Assembly: GCF_900141665.1 (NCBI RefSeq)
Contig: NZ_FQYI01000006.1
Coordinates: forward strand, 62,001 to 126,000
Source of the DNA: Cruoricaptor ignavus
GTDB lineage: Bacteria > Bacteroidota > Bacteroidia > Flavobacteriales > Weeksellaceae
Direction: 5' to 3'
Length of the DNA: 64,000 nucleotides
The position numbers and the translations under genes were made by a program. The notes under the pieces were generated by a model. The model did no database searches. It was given only the letters and a program-made list of their open reading frames with translations, and had not been told where the DNA came from. Of the stretch, positions 60,523 to 64,000 are shown one piece after another; the stretch's first letter is position 1; every line of letters begins with the position of its first letter.

Positions 60523-61350
60523 TTAGGCTTCCTCTTTTTTCTCCTCTCCTTCTGCCTTCTCCTCGTCGTTTCCGCCGGTTACAGCGTCCACCACATTCTC
60601 TACCGCTTTAGTTACCGCTGCAGCTGCACTTCCTATGCCCTCCGCGATTTTCTCCACTGTAGATTTCTCCTCAGTTTCAACCTCAGCTTTCGGTTCTTCC
60701 GCTGCTTCTTCCTTAGCAGGCTCTTCCTCTGCCTTTGGCTCTTCTGCTTTATCTTCAGCTTGTGGCGCTTCTTCAGCAGCAGTTTCCTCAGTTTTTTCTT
60801 CTGAAGATTCTGCCTCAGCAGCCTCTTCAGCTTTCTTAGCGGCCTCCTCTTCAGCTCTCGCCGCTTCTTCTTCCGCTTTTTTCGCTGCCTCAGCTTCTGC
60901 ACGAACCGCATCCTGAGCAGCCTTTCTGTCGCTGTTTACTTTCTGCTCGGCTTCCAGCGCTGCAGCTTTGGCATCAGCCTTCGCCTTTGCCAGGCCTTCG
61001 GTTTTACCTTTGATTTTTCCTTCCTTTTCCTCAAGCCAAGCGTTGAATCTCTTCTCTGCCTCAGCCTCATCGAAAGCACCTTTAGCTACACCGCCCAAAA
61101 GGTGTTTTTTGTAAAGCGCACCTTTGTAGGAGAGAATCGCCCTTGCTGTATCGGTAGGCTGCGCACCGTTGTTCAGCCACTGCACGGCAGAATCCACATT
61201 GAGTTCGATGGTTGCCGGATTTGTGATTGGGTTGTAAGTGCCCAGCTTCTCGATGAAGCGGCCGTCTCTTTTCGCGCGGGAATCTGCCACTACGATGTGA
61301 TAGAAGGGCTTGCCTTTTTTCCCGTGCCTTTGCAATCTGATTTTTACCAT
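60523..61350 (-). CDS. rpsP: 30S ribosomal protein S16 with a long Ala/Glu/Lys tail
   Basis: The first 80 or so residues are a normal S16: [40 protein letters not shown] and [17 protein letters not shown]. From about residue 100 the protein continues as an acidic low-complexity region dominated by Ala, Glu and Lys, to a total of 275 residues. Flavobacteria commonly extend S16, but this is at the long end of what I would expect. A short hydrophobic, alanine-rich segment ([23 protein letters not shown]) breaks the charged tail near residue 240. Its role is unknown. A -7 element lies at 61398-61405. Confidence 0.95.
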   Translation of the reverse strand: MVKIRLQRHGKKGKPFYHIVVADSRAKRDGRFIEKLGTYNPITNPATIELNVDSAVQWLNNGAQPTDTARAILSYKGALYKKHLLGGVAKGAFDEAEAEKRFNAWLEEKEGKIKGKTEGLAKAKADAKAAALEAEQKVNSDRKAAQDAVRAEAEAAKKAEEEAARAEEEAAKKAEEAAEAESSEEKTEETAAEEAPQAEDKAEEPKAEEEPAKEEAAEEPKAEVETEEKSTVEKIAEGIGSAAAAVTKAVENVVDAVTGGNDEEKAEGEEKKEEA

Positions 61351-61397
61351 AAATGTTAAATTTTGGGAACTCGTCCCGATTAGTAATTTTAAGCGTG

Positions 61398-61405
61398 CAA
61401 AGATA
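61398..61405 (-). promoter_or_regulatory. Candidate -7 element (TATCTTTG) for rpsP-rimM
   Basis: A perfect TAnnTTTG match on the minus strand, 47 bp before the rpsP ATG. No TTG at the usual -33 distance. The same octamer precedes rnpB. Confidence 0.5.
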
Positions 61406-61526
61406 ACACTTTTAGTTCAAAGTTTAAAATTTGAAGATCAAAGTTTTTTCCAGCTGTGAATTTTTAACAAATTTTCAAGCTCGTTTAAGCAACCTTAAAC
61501 TTCATGACTTGACCTTAAAATAAGAA

Positions 61527-61976
61527 CTAAAGCACCTTCTCTATCCTCTGATGAATCCCATTCAGCGTAAATTCATCGCCGGCGGTTTTCCCTTCCATAA
61601 TCTTTGCCATCGGGCTTTCCGGCGAAATCGCGTAGAATCTGTCGCCTTTGAAGAAAAACTCACCGAGCGCTACGGAAATGTAGAACCGCGCCTTGTTCGT
61701 GATGACGAGCGCACCTGTTCCTGCAGTTTTCGCCGGGAAGTTCAGAACTTTCGTCATTTCCTTTTGCATCGTTGCCAAGGCAAACCGCTGTTTATCAAGG
61801 TGATAAATCTCTTGCTGCATTTCTTCGCGGAAGCTGTCGTACTTCGGCGTTTTCTTAATATCGCGGCTTGCTTCCAGCGTAAAATTGCGGTAGAAATCCA
61901 GCGTCTTCACCTTGCCGGAAAGCATTTCCAGGATATAGTTCCGGATTTCGGATTTGTCATAATCGGCATTCAGCAT
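61527..61976 (-). CDS. GreA/GreB-like C-terminal domain protein
   Basis: A 149-residue protein. The N-terminal half is helical (YDKSEIRNYILEML, SFREEMQQEIYHLDKQRFALATM). The C-terminal half has GALVITNKARFYISVALGEFFFKGDRFYAISPESPMAKIMEGKTAGDEFTLNG, which follows the FKBP-like Gre-factor C-terminal pattern (SPxSPxGxAxxGxxxGD). Gre factors rescue stalled RNA polymerase, but the acidic tip residues of the coiled coil are not clear here, so it may be a relative with another task. It lies 3 bp downstream of the antiporter gene. Confidence 0.7.
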   Translation of the reverse strand: MLNADYDKSEIRNYILEMLSGKVKTLDFYRNFTLEASRDIKKTPKYDSFREEMQQEIYHLDKQRFALATMQKEMTKVLNFPAKTAGTGALVITNKARFYISVALGEFFFKGDRFYAISPESPMAKIMEGKTAGDEFTLNGIHQRIEKVL

Positions 61977-61979
61977 ATA

Positions 61980-63575
61980 TCAATCGACTTTAAAGTGCCG
62001 AATCCTTTCCTCTTCAAGATCAATGACATATAATTTTTCGCGGATTATATCTTCGTTCATATTCGGGTTTTCTGCATTTACCCTTAGGAGGAATTGCCGC
62101 TGGGCATCGTAGAGGCGGAGGAAAAAGTTGATTTTTTCCTGGTCCATAAATCTCTCGTCGGGCAGGGCAATCCTTTTTTCCCAATCTGAAAGAACTCGGC
62201 TGAGTGTTGGGTTGTTCTCTATCTCGCTGCCATACTTTTCCCTCACGCGAGCGATGGAGAATTTAAGTTTCTCCCGCTCGATCTCTATGGAAAGATCCTC
62301 ATCGGAAATCTCCGGCTCGGGCCATCTGAAGGCTTTAATCATATACGGAAGGGTAAGCCCCTGAACCACGAGGGTTAATACAATTACTGTGAATGAAATG
62401 AAAATTATAAGGCTTCGGTGGGGAAACTCATTACCGCCGATAAAGTTCGGGATGGCGAGCGCCGCTGCAAGGGAGATCACGCCGCGCATCCCCGTCCAGC
62501 CCATTACGATTGGGAAGAACTGCCAGCCGTTCAGCATACCTTTGGTAATTTTCTTCCTCCGCATAAATAACGCGGAAAGCATTGAAATATAGTAACTTAC
62601 AATCCTCACCAATATCAGGATTACAGTAATTAACACGCCGAAGCCTATGGCCTTGCTTATGGAGACGCCGTCCTCCTTCAGTCCTTCAATTATTTCCGGG
62701 AGATCCAGACCTATCACCATGAAAACCACCCCATTAAGAAGGAACGAGAAACTTTCCCAGACATTTCCCAGGCCCACCCTGGTAGATGCCGTAAGGCTGC
62801 GATACTGCTTGCGCGAGAGCAGCAAGCCTCCCGACACCACTGCCAGTACTCCGGAGCTGCCCACCTCTTCAGCAAGCAGATACATTAAATATGGCTGTAT
62901 GAACAGGAGCAAAATATCGGCACTCTTGTCATTCGGAAGAAATTTGTGAACAATAAGAAACAGATACGCCAGGATTATCCCCACCAATGGCCCGCCTATC
63001 ACCATACAGCTAAAGCTGGCGGCTACCTCGCCCCATACCAGGTGCCCGGTGCCGATAGCTATCAGCGCAAATTTGATGATGATTAATGACGAGGCATCGT
63101 TCATCAGGCTCTCCCCTTCCAGGATGGAGGATGTAGCCTTGGGCACCTTTACAAATTTCAAAATAGCACCCATACTTACCGCATCCGGTGGCGAGACGAT
63201 GCCGCCCAGCAGGAAACCGAGCGCCAGGGAGAAACCCGGGATGAAGCGCTCCGCCACAAAGGCTACCACGGTAGCGGTAAAGAACACCACCAAAAAGGCG
63301 AAGGAGAGGATAATCTTCCTCCACCTCCACAATTCTTTCTGGGAGATGGCCCAGGCCGCCTCAAAAAGTAGCGGCGGCAGCACCATAAAAAATATGATAT
63401 CCGGATCTATATGCAGCCTGGGAAGATTCGGGATAAAGCTGAGCCCAAGGCCTGCAAGCACAAGTAAGATGGGATATGCCACACGGATGCGCTGTGCCAA
63501 AAGCACCAGCACGATGATGAGCACAAGCAGCACGAGAATCAGCGGGAGGTATTCTGTAAGGCTTTCAGTTTGCAT
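61980..63575 (-). CDS. CPA1-type Na+/H+ (or K+/H+) antiporter
   Basis: A 531-residue inner-membrane antiporter with about 12-13 TM helices followed by a cytoplasmic C-terminal region of roughly 130 residues. Conserved segments include VLPPLLFEAAW, GGIVSPPDAVSMGAILK (ion-binding helix with the Asp), EGESLMNDASSLIIIKFALI and GWTGMRGVISLAAALAIP. These fit NhaP/NhaK-like CPA1 members. The ion specificity is not known. It shares an operon with the Gre-like gene 3 bp away. Confidence 0.92.
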   Translation of the reverse strand: MQTESLTEYLPLILVLLVLIIVLVLLAQRIRVAYPILLVLAGLGLSFIPNLPRLHIDPDIIFFMVLPPLLFEAAWAISQKELWRWRKIILSFAFLVVFFTATVVAFVAERFIPGFSLALGFLLGGIVSPPDAVSMGAILKFVKVPKATSSILEGESLMNDASSLIIIKFALIAIGTGHLVWGEVAASFSCMVIGGPLVGIILAYLFLIVHKFLPNDKSADILLLFIQPYLMYLLAEEVGSSGVLAVVSGGLLLSRKQYRSLTASTRVGLGNVWESFSFLLNGVVFMVIGLDLPEIIEGLKEDGVSISKAIGFGVLITVILILVRIVSYYISMLSALFMRRKKITKGMLNGWQFFPIVMGWTGMRGVISLAAALAIPNFIGGNEFPHRSLIIFISFTVIVLTLVVQGLTLPYMIKAFRWPEPEISDEDLSIEIEREKLKFSIARVREKYGSEIENNPTLSRVLSDWEKRIALPDERFMDQEKINFFLRLYDAQRQFLLRVNAENPNMNEDIIREKLYVIDLEEERIRHFKVD

Positions 63576-63689
63576 GCGGCAAATTTCAAGATTTGAGATT
63601 TATTTGGCAAAAAAAATTACGGCCTGCAAATTTGTCCGCTAAATTTTTCACGGAACAAATTTTGCCACCATCTGCACAAAAAATTTTTG

Positions 63690-64000
63690 ATGGAAAATAT
63701 TCTGACAGCGCCATTTAAAACAAAATATGAAACCGCGCCCTTCGAGGAGGTAAAAACCTCTGATTTCCTGCCTGCATTCCGGCATTTAATTAAAATATCT
63801 GAGGGGGAGATTCAGCAAATCGCGGGCAACCCGGAGCCGCCCACATTTGCCAACACCATAGAGGCACTGGCCTACTCCGGGCAGCAGCTGGACAGGGTAT
63901 CCAGCCTGTTCTTCAACCTGAGCTCCGCAGAGACCAGCGACGAAATTGAGGAAATAGCCCAGGAAGTATCCCCGATGCTTTCAGAGTTTTCCTCCAAAAT
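63690..64000 (+). CDS. M3-family metallopeptidase (oligopeptidase A / Dcp type), 3' cut by window edge
   Basis: The reading frame opens with the ATG at 63690 and runs 103 codons to the window edge. The N-terminal part matches M3 peptidases: LTAPFKTKYETAPFEEVKTSDFLPAF, PEPPTFANTIEAL and VSSLFFNLSSAETSDE, with the typical helical N-terminal domain. The HExxH zinc motif lies beyond the window. It probably degrades short peptides in the cell. The gene is divergent from the antiporter gene, with 114 bp between them. Confidence 0.88.
   Translation, partial: MENILTAPFKTKYETAPFEEVKTSDFLPAFRHLIKISEGEIQQIAGNPEPPTFANTIEALAYSGQQLDRVSSLFFNLSSAETSDEIEEIAQEVSPMLSEFSSK

Noticed and set aside
60635-60916. 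Ser/Ala-rich 93-codon frame on the plus strand
   Set aside because: Mirror image of the low-complexity Ala/Glu/Lys tail of S16; its composition follows from that repeat.
1-64000. Insertion sequences, prophage, integrase, tRNA or attachment sites
   Set aside because: I looked for transposase or integrase motifs and tRNA-like stems in the gaps on both strands and saw none that I could support.

Overview
The window looks like a chromosome segment of a Bacteroidota bacterium, most likely a flavobacterium of the Chryseobacterium group (Weeksellaceae). The signs are two secreted proteins with C-terminal domains of the type 9 secretion (T9SS) kind, repeated TAnnTTTG promoter -7 elements, Flavobacteriia-like housekeeping genes (compact NrdA, S16 with an acidic tail, RNase P RNA) and short period-6/7 repeats between genes. 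The assignment is by inspection only. I see no transposase, integrase, phage gene, CRISPR array or tRNA.

About 1-39.7 kb is a polysaccharide region holding two complete Wzx/Wzy-dependent systems side by side, nearly all on the minus strand. Locus A (about 1.1-15.0 kb) has a large polyprenyl glycosylphosphotransferase, a GT2, a secreted beta-helix protein, a GT4, a Wzx flippase, a Wzy-like polymerase, GDP-L-fucose synthesis (gmd, fcl), a cupin, the Wzc autokinase and a Wza lipoprotein. Here wza is flipped to the plus strand and faces away from wzc across a divergent promoter pair. An rfbC gene and a TagD-like nucleotidyltransferase lie at the downstream end. Locus B (about 15.0-39.7 kb) has its own wza, wzc, cupin, Wzx and Wzy, seven glycosyltransferases and a PglC-type initiating transferase. 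It encodes three nucleotide-sugar routes: UDP-N-acetyl-L-fucosamine (fnlA, fnlB, fnlC, followed by wbuB), a dTDP-3-acetamido-3,6-dideoxyhexose (fdtA/fdtC/fdtB-like), and a bacillosamine-type primer sugar whose four genes (pglF- and pglE-like at one end, pglD- and pglC-like at the other) bracket the locus.

About 39.9-46.0 kb holds two divergent cassettes. Each has a large secreted T9SS-type protein followed by a small signal-peptide protein ending in an SPI(D/N) motif, a membrane helix and a basic tail. The two large and the two small proteins are paralogous, and this duplicated pair is the most unusual system in the window.

About 46.1-64 kb is housekeeping: recX, a four-helix-bundle protein, glyA, a DUF72 protein, nrdB and nrdA split by a PIN-domain toxin-antitoxin pair, a membrane protein, an alpha/beta hydrolase, a ribokinase-family kinase, valS, a DUF1573 protein, a PPK2-family kinase, rnpB, rimM, rpsP, a Gre-like factor, a CPA1-type antiporter and the start of an M3 peptidase. 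The short gaps here carry hexamer and heptamer repeats and one REP-like hairpin element. A perfect DnaA-box consensus lies upstream of nrdB.
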